Part shown: positions 21,349-33,678 of the stretch, piece by piece
Layout of the letters: each line of letters starts with the position of its first letter
How positions within the stretch are numbered: the stretch's first letter is position 1
Assembly (NCBI GenBank): GCA_022457065.1
Contig: JAJGBQ010000001.1
Coordinates: 4,464,001 to 4,528,000, forward strand
Source of the DNA: Curvularia sp. ZM96
Taxonomy: Eukaryota > Ascomycota > Dothideomycetes > Pleosporales > Pleosporaceae
Length of the DNA stretch: 64,000 nt
Direction: 5' to 3'
Translations under genes and position numbers: made by a program
The notes under the pieces: model-generated
Database searches by the model: none
Told to the model about the DNA's origin: nothing
The model's input: the letters and a program-made list of their open reading frames with translations, nothing else

Positions 21349-22166
21349 AGTTGGTGCCTTGTTAAAGAAGGATGATAAAGTAGTTGCGAGCAGATGCCTA
21401 GACGAAATTGGAGTTGGTCAAGGTCATGCACGAGCATGTTGGTAGTCGGTAGATTAGCCAGTAGGGGAAACCCTCCTCGGAGGTTTCTTGTAAGCCAATC
21501 AGTGGCAATAGCATCGTTGTGATATAACGGCCACGCGCAACGGTTACCAAATATAGCTTAGCGGTGCCGAAATGGTTAAATTATGAGCCGTAGAGGTGAA
21601 GACAATGTTGGATGGTTATGTGAGAAAGAATGGATGATTATTTGTGTCGTCTGAGGTAAATTTAGAGTAGTCCTTTCGAGTCTCCCTAACGGGACGCTAC
21701 TGTCATGGGACCACACCACCGGTTCGAGTTGGAGTCTGTGTTCATTTTGGGGTAAATATTCGTCTCATTGTCGCGTTTACGGAGATGTGACAGTGTCTGT
21801 TGGCGGTGCCCATGGAGTGATGTCGTCACTGCAAGTTTGCATAGCATTATTAAATTATCTAGGATAGGTTAGAATACAATTTTTACATAGTAAATAGCAA
21901 CATTCTAATACTGTAAAGCCACCACAAGCAGATGGTAACTTCACACTTATTTAGAACACAGCTATCTTAGTTCACCTGAAGTTAAGCCTCGTAAAAAGCC
22001 ATGTAATTGACGTATCGCATTCTCCTATCGAACCAAGTGGACATGGTCACAAAAAGAAATAAATGACAGTCTGAAGTTTTCATGACAGGTAGAAGATGCA
22101 AATTGTATATCTGTTAATCAACGCCTGTGGCTAACTGCGCTATTGAATCTGAAATTACCTTGGATA
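21349..22166. other. Intergenic region between regulator and exporter
   Basis: 818 bp containing the promoter of the Zn-cluster regulator (right of 21348) and the 3' flank of the exporter gene. No further coding potential is seen; AT-rich between about 21840 and 22120. Confidence 0.6.
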
Positions 22167-24072
22167 TCACGATGCAATCGTAAGCATCTGAACCGTCGTG
22201 CCCTTAGCCTCCTCCTCATCAGCGTGCTTTTCCTTCTTCTCTGTCATGCCAAACTCAGTGTTGTTCTCTTTCCTGAGCGGCACCTCCTTCATCACAGCAG
22301 CAGCGATGAGTCCCACTGCACCGAAGGCAATGGCAATCTGCCACGACCGTTGAAGCGCGATGCTCTGCACAGAAATGACTTGGACACGCGTTTCCATTGA
22401 GAGCTGGTCCAGAAAATCGACTTCCGCGGCCCCATATGCTCCGCCCGCCCTGAACTGGGCATTCACAGCCGCGTCGCTGATAGCGCCCTTGTCGGCTAGC
22501 TGCGCAGCCCGGTTGGTATAGATGGTGCCCGCAATGGCGACGCCCCACAGAATACCAAAGGTCCGCATGAAGCCAAACGTAGCCGTGGCCAGCGCCGTGT
22601 CCTTATCCGTCAGTGGGGCCAGTAGTGCGGGAAGCAAGGCTCCCACCGCGAGACCCGCCCCAAAAGACTCAATCACCTGATAGCCTACCCACGCGCCACT
22701 ACTCGAGTGTTCATCCAGCATTGTGAAGAGACCAAAGCCAACGATGACCAAGGAAAAGCAGGCGACGAGAATGGGTTTGTACCGACCGAACTTGCTGAGT
22801 AGCAACCCGCCGAAAATGGCCCCTGGAAAGAGCGCAAGAATAGTAGGCAGCAGATAGATACCAGCATGGTAAGCATCTTGGGCGAGAACGCCTTGGAAGT
22901 AGACTGGGAGGAAATAGAGCGCCCACATAGTGACGAGGCCGTGGAGGAAGGTGAGGAGGAAGACGACGACACTGACGGAATTGCTGAAGAGGTGCAGAGG
23001 CATAATCGGATTTGGCGTAAAGCGGGCACTACCTTCCAGCGCAATGAAGGCCCCCAGCGTGGCCAAGCCGACAATCAGCGGCACAAGAACCCTGTAAGAT
23101 GACCACGAGTACTGTCCTCCTGCCCAGCCAAGGGCAATTAGAACCGGGACGGTACCGCTGAGGAAGAGGAAGTTGCCCGCCCAGTCGAGACTCGAGAACT
23201 TGGTGGCCCATGTCTGAGACTTGTCGTACTTGACTTGCAAGAAGACGGCGAGGAAGACAACCGCAACACCGCCGATCGGCAAAGTCATATAAAATGCCCA
23301 CCGCCAAGTGCTGTAGCTGGCAATCAGTCCGCCAAAGAGGGGGCCGAGAGAGGCTCCAATGCCTATCATGCTGAACACAGCACCCATGTAAGTACCTCTC
23401 TCACGGAGCGGAACCAGATCGCAGATGACGATTTCGCAGAGGACGCCGATGCCTGCACCTCCGATTCCCTGTATCGCTCGACCTGCGATTAGAGCAGCTA
23501 TGTTTGTGGCGCTGCGCATAACCCTTCTCGTTAGTATGAACACTGGTAATCGAAATGACATGGCTACACTGTCCGGTAGTTAGAGAATAGTAACGCACCT
23601 GCCACAAACAGCGCTCCCGACCATGAAGAGAAGCCCAGATATGATCAATGGCCAGCGGCGGCCGAACACGTTTGCAAGCTGACCAACCATGGGCATAAGG
23701 GAAGTCCTATATCAAGCATTAGTCTTAGACTTGATTCCACACCCAAGGCAATGAAGTATAAAGTACGATTTCGTGGAGATTTGATGTCTGTCCCGCGAGT
23801 AGGCAAACTTACATGGTCAAAAAGTATGCGTTGGTAACCCAGATGAAGTTTTCGCCTCCACCCAGATCAACAATGATCGAGGGCATGACTGTCGACGTCA
23901 CTGTGGCCTCGAGAGACGTGAGGAGACTGATGAGAGAAAGTACGACTATAATGGCCCAGAATCTCGGTCCCTTCTTGAACGTGGGTGCGTCCTTCTCCTT
24001 AGTCGTACCGAGGGCATCGACCGAAGTCTCTCTAGATTCCGGAGTCGAGGCAGCCACATCTTTGTCTGCCAT
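22167..24072 (-). CDS. MFS multidrug/toxin exporter, DHA2 (14-TMS) family
   Basis: Three exons: 24072-23813, 23706-23599 and 23511-22167, giving 570 aa with introns of 106 and 87 bp. The start MADKDVAAS was preferred over an in-frame ATG at 24204 because the extra 44 residues look like leader. Signatures: LTSLEATVTSTVMPSIIVDLGG (motif D1-like), LANVFGRRWPLIIS (motif A), AGRAIQGIGGAGIGVLCEIVICDLVPLRERG, and the proton-antiporter motif C-like GASLGPLFGG. Fourteen helices are expected. The family exports drugs, mycotoxins and other small metabolites at the plasma membrane. It lies 3' to 5' in tandem with the AflR-like regulator and is probably under its control. Confidence 0.92.
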
Positions 24073-25096
24073 TTTGTTGGCGTTGTGGCTAGTAGCAGTG
24101 AATACCGGTGGTGGTATGGAATAGTTGGCAGTCGCACGCTGCTTTGAGACTTGGCTGTAGAAAGGTATGCTGTCCCTTTGGCAATGGTTTCGAGTACGAT
24201 TCAATGCAAGTAATTGCAGGTATCTAACTATTTAAAGCAGAAAAATATACGATACTCATGTTGGCAAGATGGTGGGGGCCGCATCCTCCTTGAGTAAACA
24301 TCGCGCGGAGGGTTTCGTGGGTAAATCTGTGCCGGACCTCGCAGGTTTTATTGCGTTGCTTTTTTGTTCATGGCTAGTGTAGGGAGCCGTGGACCCAGTC
24401 GAAGAGACACGAAGGGTCACTTGTGATCCTGTTGCGGGGTTGCTGTATTCAAATCTGTCTCGGCCCCAGGTAGTGAATGGAATAACTCCGGCACTCAATG
24501 CAATCACCCCAAGGGGTTAGCGTGGTTCTATGACTCCATGGGTCTTTCCTTCCCTGTATAGGTCGCGGGGTCAGGTACAGACGCAAGGACGGTGTTCGGT
24601 GAGGCAAGGTCTGTGGCAGTCTACATACAAGGGTAAGCTTCCCTACCATGTTCGTAGTTGTGTGCGAGTCTCACCTTTGTGCCACCTCTATTGTAGGTGG
24701 AAGGTCTCCGTTTGTAACTTACTTAAGTCACTATTCAATGCCTACCTTTTTTCAGCTTCAGAATTTGCTGATCGATCTTTTTGAGCCATGACGGAGCACC
24801 CAACTCTCTTTGTTCACCTTTTCTTCGTGTTACGTGGCTCATGCCAGTTTTAGCAGCTAAACGATCTGTGTAGCAACTGACCCGTATTTCTCGTGGTTCT
24901 AGACCATTAGTTGCCAACCAAACTGGACCGATGTTTGATGAAGTCGGAATGCTTGGAAAATCTCGAGTCCTCACTGCAAAGAGAAACATTTTCGACGTCA
25001 TAGTACAGGATCATAGCACCATCAAGTCATTTGATTGCTCTTCCATGTGTATGTTGCAGCATTGACATTATGTATCACACCATCAACGTAAACATC
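24073..25096. other. Intergenic region upstream of the DHA2 exporter
   Basis: About 1 kb holding the exporter promoter and the 3' flank of the sugar transporter. Short ORFs only; nothing recognisable. Confidence 0.6.
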
Positions 25097-26785
25097 TTAC
25101 AGCTCCACTTGCTTGGTATGCGGCAGTTTTTCAACGCACTCCACATCGCTAACCTTCGCTAACAAGTCAGAATGACTCTCTCCGTGCGAGAAAAGACGGT
25201 CAACGTCCTCCAGCTCCAAGCCCCTGGTCTCAGGGAAGAACAAATAGATGATGGGTACCCATGTAGCGTTGAGCACAGCGAAGATGATGTAGGTGCGCCA
25301 TCCGATGTTGCTGATCGCGGGAGGGGTGATTTGAACGATGATCTAGCCAGATATTAGTTGCTTGTTTTCAATCTTCGAAAAGTATTCAAACTCACATAGT
25401 TACAGATCCAGTTTGCTGCTGTTGAAATAGCTGAGCCGCGCTGACGAAGACGAAGAGGAAGAATCTCAGACCTGTCATGTGTTAGCTGCCCGCAGCTTTG
25501 ATCACCAAGTAGGATATTTCTTACGGGTACACCCAGACGGTGGCTTGGAAACCGACGGTGAATGCGCCCTGGAAGACGAAGAGCATGGCAGCCGCCGCGA
25601 TACCGGCACCAGAAGCCGAGGCAGTTTTGAATTGCACCTGGTAGATGAGAGCAGCCTGTACGGCCATGACCGCTGCCATGAGACTGATCATAGACAACAG
25701 AAGCGGTCTTCGGCCGATTCTGTCGATCAGGAACCACGGAATGAACGATGCGACGAAGAACCAAGTCTGCAAGAAACCGCTCATGAGGGCCGACATGTGT
25801 GTGTCGAATCCGATGCTCTTTTGGAAGAGGGTACCAGAGTAGTCTAACTCCAATCAGCAAGGGTTAGCAGCACAGATGCGACTGTACTTACAGATGATTG
25901 CATTGATGCCACCTAGTTGCTGGAACATCTGGATGCCACAAGCAATCATGAATCGTCTCCTGGACTTGATAGGGTCACTCTTAACAATATCCTTCCATCC
26001 AGCTTGTCGTGATAACTCGTAAGCAACGGTTTCAGTGATGACAGTGTGAAGTCTCTGGACTTCAATGTTATCCTCATCGGCATCGTGAATACGCGCCAAG
26101 ACCTTCAGGCATTCCTCCCGGCGGTCGTGCGAGGCCAACCATCGAGGCGTTTCTGGAATCAAAGTCACAAGGAAAAGGATGGCAGCCAGGATGACGCATT
26201 GAAGAATCGTAGGTACTCTCCACGCATAGCTCGAGGTGTGCGATACAAAGCCGTAGTCGATCCAGTACACCACTAAGATTCCTAGGTTCAAAGTCGAGAG
26301 CTGTGCGCAGACGTAAATGCCGCGACTGGCCTTTGGACTGAACTCGGCTTGCATAACTGGCACGGTCGAGTTGATTATGCCAAGACCGACTCCAGAGACA
26401 ATGCGGCCAACGATGAGATGTGCGCGTCCATATGCAGTCGCTTGTAGGAGAGCGCCAATGATGCTGATCACAGCTCCAATGGCAACGCTCTTGCGACGAC
26501 CAAGTTTCTCGCCAAACACCGCTGTTGCCATGGCTCCGAGAAAGCAACCGACTGTAATTACAGGTCACTATGGTTGATCTTTCATCGTACTCTCAGGTAC
26601 TCACTTTCGAAAATGGCAACAATGGTTCCAATCATTCCCGAAGATGGATTGTCGAAGGTTTTGTTGAAAGCTGGTGCACCGACCAATCCTCCCATGAGGC
26701 CATTGTCGTAACCAATCAACATGAACCCCAGAGAGGTGAGGAGACTGACGGTGAGCAAAAGCGCTCGACCCTTGAGTTCAGGCAT
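25097..26785 (-). CDS. MFS sugar transporter
   Basis: Five exons: 26785-26605, 26551-25892, 25843-25525, 25471-25396 and 25342-25097, giving 493 aa with introns of 48-53 bp. The start MPELKGRALLLTV was preferred; an upstream in-frame ATG-like start at 26869 would add 28 residues. Sugar-porter signatures: GYDNGLMGGLVG in helix 1, EKLGRRKS after helix 2, VGRIVSGVGLGIINSTVPVMQAEF, PETPRW in the central loop, QMFQQLGGINAI in helix 7, DRIGRRPLLL and the PETRGLELEDVDRLF ending. It imports hexoses or related sugars by proton symport. It is divergent from the SMP-30-type lactonase at 27596, suggesting a joint sugar or sugar-acid uptake/oxidation unit. Confidence 0.94.
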
Positions 26786-27595
26786 GGTGAAGGTCTCAAC
26801 TGTGGTTTCGATGTGTTGTCTCCACCGCAGTGATGGTGAGGAAAACAAACTGACAGATTGCGTGACCAACTCTACATCATATATAGACGCTCAAACGGTC
26901 CTTCTAGAGCATGGACGTCGCTTCTCCATATCGTGAGCCGTCCCCATGGGACCGCTAAGTCATGCATATCCCGCGGGGTTTGGTGGTTTACGGGGAACAA
27001 TGCGGGGATTGAGTCCACTTGCCGTCGCTCCAAGGCCACTTTAGTTAAGGTTTTCGATTTGTCTCGAAGGTTGAGTCAGTGGCCATCGATCGAACTAGTC
27101 GCCCTAGGCAAAGCTCAACAACGCAAGGCTATGATGCGCACGTGGAGATAATCTGCTAGAAGGTTTTAATGCAACTGCTAACCATGTCACCAACCACCTG
27201 AAGCTTTGTGCATAGTTCGGGCCTAAGTCATATCAGCTAAGCAAACCCTTGCTTTTCAACCAAATAATATCTCCGACGCAGGACCGAGCCTCCGTTGCGC
27301 TCCGGTAGATCGCATGATGAGCCGTAAACGTGCATTAGATCAAACGCCGCATCCGACCGGTGAATGCAGCTAAAGCGATCGGTAATTGAGTCAAAAACCG
27401 TGGCATTTTGCCATCTGAGTTGTTTGTTTTCAAACACCGACTGTGGTTTCGTCATTTGTGCCGCTCTCGCGCTATAAGACAGTCTGGGGTAACTTCGACG
27501 GCATTCCGGGGTAATTGTCTTCAGGCCACTGAAACTCTATTGGACGGTCGTTGGCCTCCCCCTAACACGTTTAGCGCATTACAATCTCCCCAAAG
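26786..27595. promoter_or_regulatory. Divergent promoter region, sugar transporter / SMP-30 gene
   Basis: 810 bp between two divergent start codons. It contains several CCCC(A/G)-type tracts (for example CCCCATGG, CCCCGCGGGG-like) that could serve carbon-catabolite repressor sites (SYGGRG); this is inference. Confidence 0.4.
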
Positions 27596-28722
27596 ATGAG
27601 TCCTGTACCCTCCTGGCTGCAGATCTACGATGAGGCAGCGAGAAACATCTTCGGAGACGAACCTAGGCTTGAGCTACTACTAGAGGACAATGAGCGCCCC
27701 TTTGCACACGAGGCGGGCGTCTTCATACCCGAGGAAAACTGTCTTTATGTCACAAGTAACCAGTATCAGCACCCCGCAACCGGCAAAAAGCACATTCACG
27801 TCTCTCGCATCCAGTTGCCATCGAAAGCCGACAGCACCGGCGCAAGATGTTCGGAGATTGAAGTAAAGAATGTCCATATGGCTAATGGAGGTGTAAATTA
27901 TAAAGATGGCGTTCTATTCTGTTCGCAAGGAACGCTCGATACGCCAGGAGGAATAGCGTTTATGCCATCAAAGCCGCAAGGCGAAGCAGGCAGTTACGAA
28001 GCAAAGCTGCTCATTTCGTCTTTCTACGGCAGGCCGTTCAATTCGCCCAACGATGTTGTCGTGCATTCAGATGGCTCAATCTGGTTCACAGACCCAAATT
28101 ATGGCTATGAGCAGAACATACGACCTCAGCCACGATTACCCAACCAGGTCTATCGCTTTGACCCAGCAACTGGCGGTATTCGCGCCATTGCAGATGGGTT
28201 CAGCAGACCCAATGGAATTTGCTTCAGTCCTGATGAGAGAATTGTGTACATTACCGACACGGATTGGATACATGGAGATGGCTCAACAGACGACACAAGA
28301 GTTTCAAGCATGTAGGTTCCGATCTCCCTTACCTTTACTGGCAAGCAATACCATCGGTCACATATACTTGCCTTCCTATATCTTAATTTCACCTGCTAAC
28401 AGAGTTACTTAGATATGCCTTCGATGTTGAGTACTACTCTGGACAGCCATTCCTGGTCCGACGTCGACTCTTTGCCATGGCCGACACTGGCGCTCCCGAT
28501 GGTATCAAGTGTGACATGGCTGGCAGAGTCTACAGCGGGTGCGGCGATGGACTGAACATTTGGTCGGCTGGAGGCGTTTTGCTGGCGAAGATCCTTGTTG
28601 ATGGTGGAGTCGCGAACTTTTGTTTCGGCAAGGATGGACAGGTCTTCTTACTAAACGAGAACAAGTTGTGGAGGGTGCAGCTGAACAAACACGTCGTCAA
28701 GGGCGCTTTACTACGGCTTTGA
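27596..28722 (+). CDS. SMP-30/gluconolactonase-like beta-propeller lactonase
   Basis: Two exons: 27596-28311 and 28413-28722, giving 341 aa with a 101-bp intron. Family landmarks: FAHEAGVFIPEENCLYVTSNQ (metal-ligand Glu near residue 40), SPNDVVVHSDGSIWFTDPNYG (Asn ligand), SRPNGICFSPDERIVYITDT, then after the intron YAFDVEYYSGQP and GAPDGIKCDMAGRVYSGCGDGLNIW (Asp ligand). The enzyme hydrolyses aldono- or other lactones, using one divalent cation held in a six-bladed propeller. No signal peptide, so cytosolic. With the divergent sugar transporter it fits an oxidative sugar route in which a dehydrogenase elsewhere forms the lactone. Confidence 0.93.
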
Positions 28723-29768
28723 AAGGCTTGGGTGTCTCTTCCTGATGTCATTTAGTGGTCTGTAATTTTCTCGGAGTACGGCTGGCCATCCTGGGTCTTA
28801 CCTGTAAGATATAAGTTCGCGAAGTCAAAGGTCTGAATACCTGAGCATCACTGTCGTTAGTCATTTCGTCGCAAGGTCAACTACTACGTCTATCAGCCCA
28901 ATAGAGCAGTCAGTACACAATTTTGAGTTTCGTATCCGAGATGTTGCCAAAAGATAAGGGAGCGTGAATGTGGTACTGGGAGCAATATTGACAACCTACT
29001 CTGTAGTAGGAAGAGCGAAATGAGAAAGATAGGTAGCCGACATATACTGGATGGAAGTATAAGTGAGTTTAACTTTCTTGAAATCACGCTAGGGATAACT
29101 GCCGAATCAGGCATTGTATGATCTCACGAACATGGGTTTGGAATGGTAGGTGGTCGCTGAGGTAAGCGGGAATGGACGGCAAGGTTATCGTTACGTGTTG
29201 TCGTCCAGGGTCGTAGAGAATTCCTAACCGATAGATTGCCGCCGTCGGCAATTCATTACTTATACAGTATACCGCCTGGTAGAAGCAACAGCCAGTATAC
29301 TGGGTTCTATGAGAGGAATATCCATAGGTACTGTACTGTAATATCACGTGATTGGACTGTGGGTGTATGTTGAGATTAGTTTTGGGTGTAGTTAGGCATC
29401 TTAGTGACTCAAATAACTGCCAGCACGAATCTATATCTCTCTATTGCAGTGCTATCTACTCAACTGAAGCTGCTCCTTGAACTTTTGCCGCAACATTACA
29501 CAGTGTAGCACATTAACCAGTTTCATTCAACTTTTTCCTAGCACACCGATCCCACCTCGTCACAATACGAGATTTCTTTTCAAATGCCACCTCAATGCTG
29601 TTGAACTTGCTCATGCTGCTGCTACACCAACCTCACCAAGACCTGGAACCGATTTGCAGATATGCCGGTGATGATCAATAGTACCATGCTTTGAATCTTA
29701 TATACTTACCATAATCGCATACCATAAACAAACTTCCGTAACATCAACACTACAGCTCCTCTAACTAG
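28723..29768. other. Intergenic region, convergent gene ends
   Basis: About 1 kb between the 3' ends of the lactonase gene (plus) and the sulfotransferase-like gene (minus). Only short ORFs; no RNA gene or repeat seen. Confidence 0.6.
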
Positions 29769-31067
29769 CTACTCCCCAACACTCTTTACTCCTGCCTTTG
29801 TCCTCTTACTATACAAATACTCATAATCTGGCATCGCCTCTCTCACTAACCTCGCCAGCTCCTCCGCGTCCTCCCTCCCCCACTCAGCGACCCACTTCTC
29901 CATCTCACTCTCCACCGTCTTCCCCTGTGCATCCAGTCCCTTCAGAATCCCCTTACTCTTAGAAAGCGTAGACAAAAACCGCGCACGCCTTGGGTCCTCA
30001 ACTACACGCTCCTCCCACTCATACACGACAGCGTCGGGATCCAGTCCCGTCTGCGTGCACAGCAGGCGCACGGTAGCCGGATCATTCATGACATCATCGG
30101 CGTCAATGACGCGTGGGATAATGTGCGATGTGGCGCTCTGCGCAGCGTACCAATCGTACAGTGCACGGGGTGCATGCAAGCTCAACATGAGTTGGCACAC
30201 GACGTCGCGCGGACGGCTCACAAAGCTGATATCCATTTGAGCGCGCACCAGCGACGGGAACATAAGTACCGGGTTTCTGATTTGGAAGATGGGCTGGAAC
30301 TGCAGGAGAAAGCTGTCGGGCAGAGAGGAGGGGTTAGTATGGGAGTCGGAGGCAAGGGCACTACGCTCGTGGAGGATCAAAGGGTCGACGTTGTCGTCTT
30401 TGTAGAAGCAGCTCATTAGTTTGTCTGGGGCGTAGAGAAACCGAGCGTGCTCTTTCAGCAACATTTTTTTGCCCTAAAACATAGTTGGTCAGCCTCAGTG
30501 GGAAAACGAAGAGGAGAGAGGAGTTGTGTCTAGACGGCCCGTCCCGTGCCGAGCACGCAATCTGAAGGTGAGATTTCACATAGGGCACATCCCATCTACT
30601 CCGAGCGAAGACGCATATCCCCCGAAGAGATATATCCCGGGACAACGCCCCCTATGGATACTTCCTCTTATATTTTTCTTTTTTTTCTCTCTTTTTTCTC
30701 GTCTTGAATTGCGCATTTTGTTTGCAGAAAGCAAACAACGAGACAACAGGGAAGAAAAACTTACATTCCTCTCCGCCTCCTCAATCTCATCTTGCATCGT
30801 CTCAAACCCCCTTTCAAACGTCTCGTACATCTTCTTCCTCTCCTCCTCCGGCCACCCACTCAACGGGCCCCTCTCCAACTGAGCGAGCAGCCCAAACCCA
30901 GCATCAAACAGCTTGTAGCCCGAGTACTGGAATCCAGGCTGCTTGGCCATCATGTTCTGAAAGAGATTGGACGCTGTGCGTGGGTGCGTCAGATGGTAGA
31001 TTCCCCGAAGGGGAGGTGACATAGTAGCGTCATCGTCGTGGTGCTGGGTGGTGACGGCGCCGGGCAT
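29769..31067 (-). CDS. Sulfotransferase-like P-loop protein
   Basis: Two exons: 31067-30765 and 30473-29769, giving 335 aa. The intron is 291 bp, much longer than the window's norm. The N-terminus has YHLTHPRTASNLFQNMM, matching the 5'-phosphosulfate-binding loop (P-R-T-x-S/T) of the fungal sulfotransferase-like family. Later come FQPIFQIRNPVLMFPSLVRAQ (3'-phosphate-loop-like R-N-P), VIDADDVMNDPATVRLLC and an acidic/basic C-terminal helix. In fungi these proteins are common but their acceptor is unknown, and some may not be sulfotransferases. Start chosen at MPGAVTTQHHD; a second ATG 15 codons later is possible. Confidence 0.8.
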
Positions 31068-32092
31068 GGTTGTCGATAGTGTGATCAAGAAAAGTAACAA
31101 GAAGGGGTAGTAGAAGGAAGAGATACTTGTATCTCAGCAATATCCTTTCAACGAAGAGAGAAGAGATGGACAGAGAGACACAAAGAGCGACACCCTCTCC
31201 GCATATTTAACTCTCGCCGCTCGATTCTTTCCCACACTCTCTGGCATTACACGCAAAGACACAAACCAAGCAAAACAGGCCATATCTGCGCCCACTTCCT
31301 CCAACATCCACATCCACACCGCCGTACCTCGCTCTCCCTCGGACCCCGAAGCCTCCGTGTCGTCGGCTCGTCGCATTCATATATGGAGACACTTGTAAAT
31401 GATAGCATGTCATGACTCCACTCACGGTCCTCTGATCACCGGTCGGCTAGCCCCACACGGAAACAAGCCTAACTTTACTGCGGGGCCGGTCGGACAAACG
31501 ATTGCGAAGACCGACTTTGCACTACATGGCAATAATGTGTACTAACCGGCTGAATCGTGGATGTAACCGAGCGATGGTTGGTGGGGCCAGTTACATCTTC
31601 CCTCGACCGTTTGTGAGATGACAAAAATTGTGGATAGTGCTAGACAACGGTTGTGGCGGCACGCAGATGATCCTGCATTAGCTTGTGAGAAAAGGAACAG
31701 AAGTGTTATCTACAGGCTACGGGAAAAAAAAAAGTAAAAGTGTATGCAGGAAAAGACGTCATTGGGGGGGTATATATCGGCATTTATGTACTGTACTCAC
31801 TCTCCTGCTTACCGTTCAACAACTCGAACAAGGCCCATCTACTGCTGTCATCCCCCTCTTTTGCGTGAATATAGCCGTGAGTCATTGCAGAGTCAGCAGA
31901 AGCTTATGTTTAGGGGAAAATATAACCGAACAGCAAGTGCCGTGCTGAGCTACCAGCTCATGCTGAGGTTTGTTACCCAAAACAGGCATCTTTCCTGCAT
32001 CTCGTCTAGGCTCTGAGTCTTGCGCAGGCATCACGAAAAGACAGGAGAGAGGTTTCATCTCAACTCCATATCCATCCATCAGTGCCCAAAGC
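31068..32092. other. Intergenic region upstream of the sulfotransferase-like gene
   Basis: 1025 bp. The left half must hold the promoter; a pyrimidine/purine-biased stretch and a poly-A run (about 31730) are present. No coding signal. Confidence 0.55.
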
Positions 32093-32971
32093 TTACCCAT
32101 CTTTTCCTTGCGCATTCTCATTCTCATGATCATGATGCCCATTAAGATGCAAAATCCTTTTCATCCCATCCACGCCCTTCTCAAGATGCGGATGCCGTGC
32201 AATGAAGCCCCCGTGATGCCCATTTGAAGGAGGGCCTGTAATAACGCGCTTCTTGCCGGCAAGCGGGTCTACTGTCGTAGCCCTTGGAGGCCACTCATCT
32301 GCATCTTTCCAACCCTGGACTAACGCTTTTGTCATGTCTGCGAGGTTGATGGGTACAGAAGGGGTGCGGGATGAGACGACGATTTTCTGGTAGATGTCTG
32401 GGTATGCTTTAGGTGTGATGGAGGCGCGGATGGGGTTCTGGTCGAGCAGACGAGGTGCAACGGGCACGACATCTGACGTGTCTGGGGTCGTAGTCATGGT
32501 AGATTGTGATTCGGAGCCCGTGGGCGCCGTAGCCTGGTCTCCAGGCGCGGAGCCTGCTGCAGATAGTGGTCGATTCGCCTGTTGTTGCCGGCCTGTGCCA
32601 TATTTCCTGACGCACGCCGCGCCTGTCCATACATCCCTGCGCTCTACCCAGATACGCAGGCCTTCGTTCTCCTTCATCTCGCGCTCTAACCGCTCCCTCC
32701 GCCGTCTCTTGCGCGCCTCGCGGGTCCGCGCAACCACGTCCCCGATGCTCTCCGGACTGTCGAACTTGTAGGGCGTCACGCCTTCGTCCTCATTGTCTGA
32801 ATCCCCCGATTCAGACTCGCCGTAGTACCGCTCTCGAAAGTCAACCGCCTCGCGTACGGGCTCGTCCGAGGCCGAACCTGCTGCCGGCACATCCGGGTAG
32901 TCCCAGTCGTTGCGCAGACGCTCATCGAGGAAACGACGGGCTGCCCGCGCGGCGGCAAGATTGCTCTCCAT
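32093..32971 (-). CDS. Gag1-like (DUF4050) fungal protein
   Basis: A single open frame of 292 codons from MESNLAAARAARRFLDERL to NAQGKDG. Features: Asp/Glu-rich segment (ESESGDSDNEDEG), the YKFDSPESIGDVV motif, a strongly basic helix (REARKRRRRERLEREM), WVERRDVWTGA, and a conserved C-terminal block (ITPKAYPDIYQKIVVSSRTPSVPINLADMTKALVQGWKDADEWPPR). I assign it to the DUF4050/Gag1-like clamp family on these blocks. The fission-yeast member links TORC1 to a ubiquitin ligase adaptor; the function here is inferred. The last codons read GAT GGG TAA GC, so a GTAAGC donor there might splice to a further short exon instead of stopping. Confidence 0.7.
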   Translation of the reverse strand: MESNLAAARAARRFLDERLRNDWDYPDVPAAGSASDEPVREAVDFRERYYGESESGDSDNEDEGVTPYKFDSPESIGDVVARTREARKRRRRERLEREMKENEGLRIWVERRDVWTGAACVRKYGTGRQQQANRPLSAAGSAPGDQATAPTGSESQSTMTTTPDTSDVVPVAPRLLDQNPIRASITPKAYPDIYQKIVVSSRTPSVPINLADMTKALVQGWKDADEWPPRATTVDPLAGKKRVITGPPSNGHHGGFIARHPHLEKGVDGMKRILHLNGHHDHENENAQGKDG

Positions 32972-33678
32972 GTGGTAGGAATAGGGCGGTATTGGGCGCA
33001 AAGGTGGTTATTTTCCAGCGCCAGTCAAAGCAGTGTCATAACACTAATGACGCATGCGTTTGCAAGAGGGACTTGATGACTGTGTCCAACAGCTGCGGGG
33101 TAAACTAACTCATAAGAAAAAAATTAGGAGAGTCAAAGATTAAGATGGCAACACAGACAGGAACCGGACAAGGAAAATGAGAGTAAATATCACAGGGTCA
33201 AAACTGGATTCCTGGGTGCGCGCGTGGGTCATTGACGTAGTGGAGCAAAATGCAGGGTCACACTAGGTGGGGTGGGGCGGGAAGAGGGCATGGCCGCCTT
33301 GCAACCAAGAAAACTGACGCGAGCCAAGTGAGCAAAGCCATCACTAAGCCTTTGACATGCCAGGATCAGGTCCTCCAGTTTGCTAATTGGGCAAACCCGT
33401 CAGCCATGTAGATGCACTGACTCGAGCGTTATATATAGAACACTAACGACGAAGCTGGTTGAAGTGCGAGCAGGAAGCAAACATCTGAACAGCTTCATCA
33501 ATACGATACATCTTGCTGAAATTAGCTATCGTCTATCGACTAAAATACAGAACCATTTTGAACATGTAGACGAAAGCGCCCGCTAATATGCCATACTACT
33601 AAGATACACAGTACCTCCACGAAAGTAAGCCCCCGACCTGAATCCTTATTTGTTGATACACAGCTACCCCAGATACCC
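32972..33678. other. Intergenic region between Gag1-like gene and RFC1
   Basis: About 700 bp: promoter of the Gag1-like gene and the 3' flank of RFC1. Nothing else recognised. Confidence 0.6.

Noticed and set aside
24256..24649. Minus-strand ORFs upstream of the DHA2 exporter considered as extra exons
   Set aside because: No motif, and the exporter already has a complete N-terminus and start at 24072.
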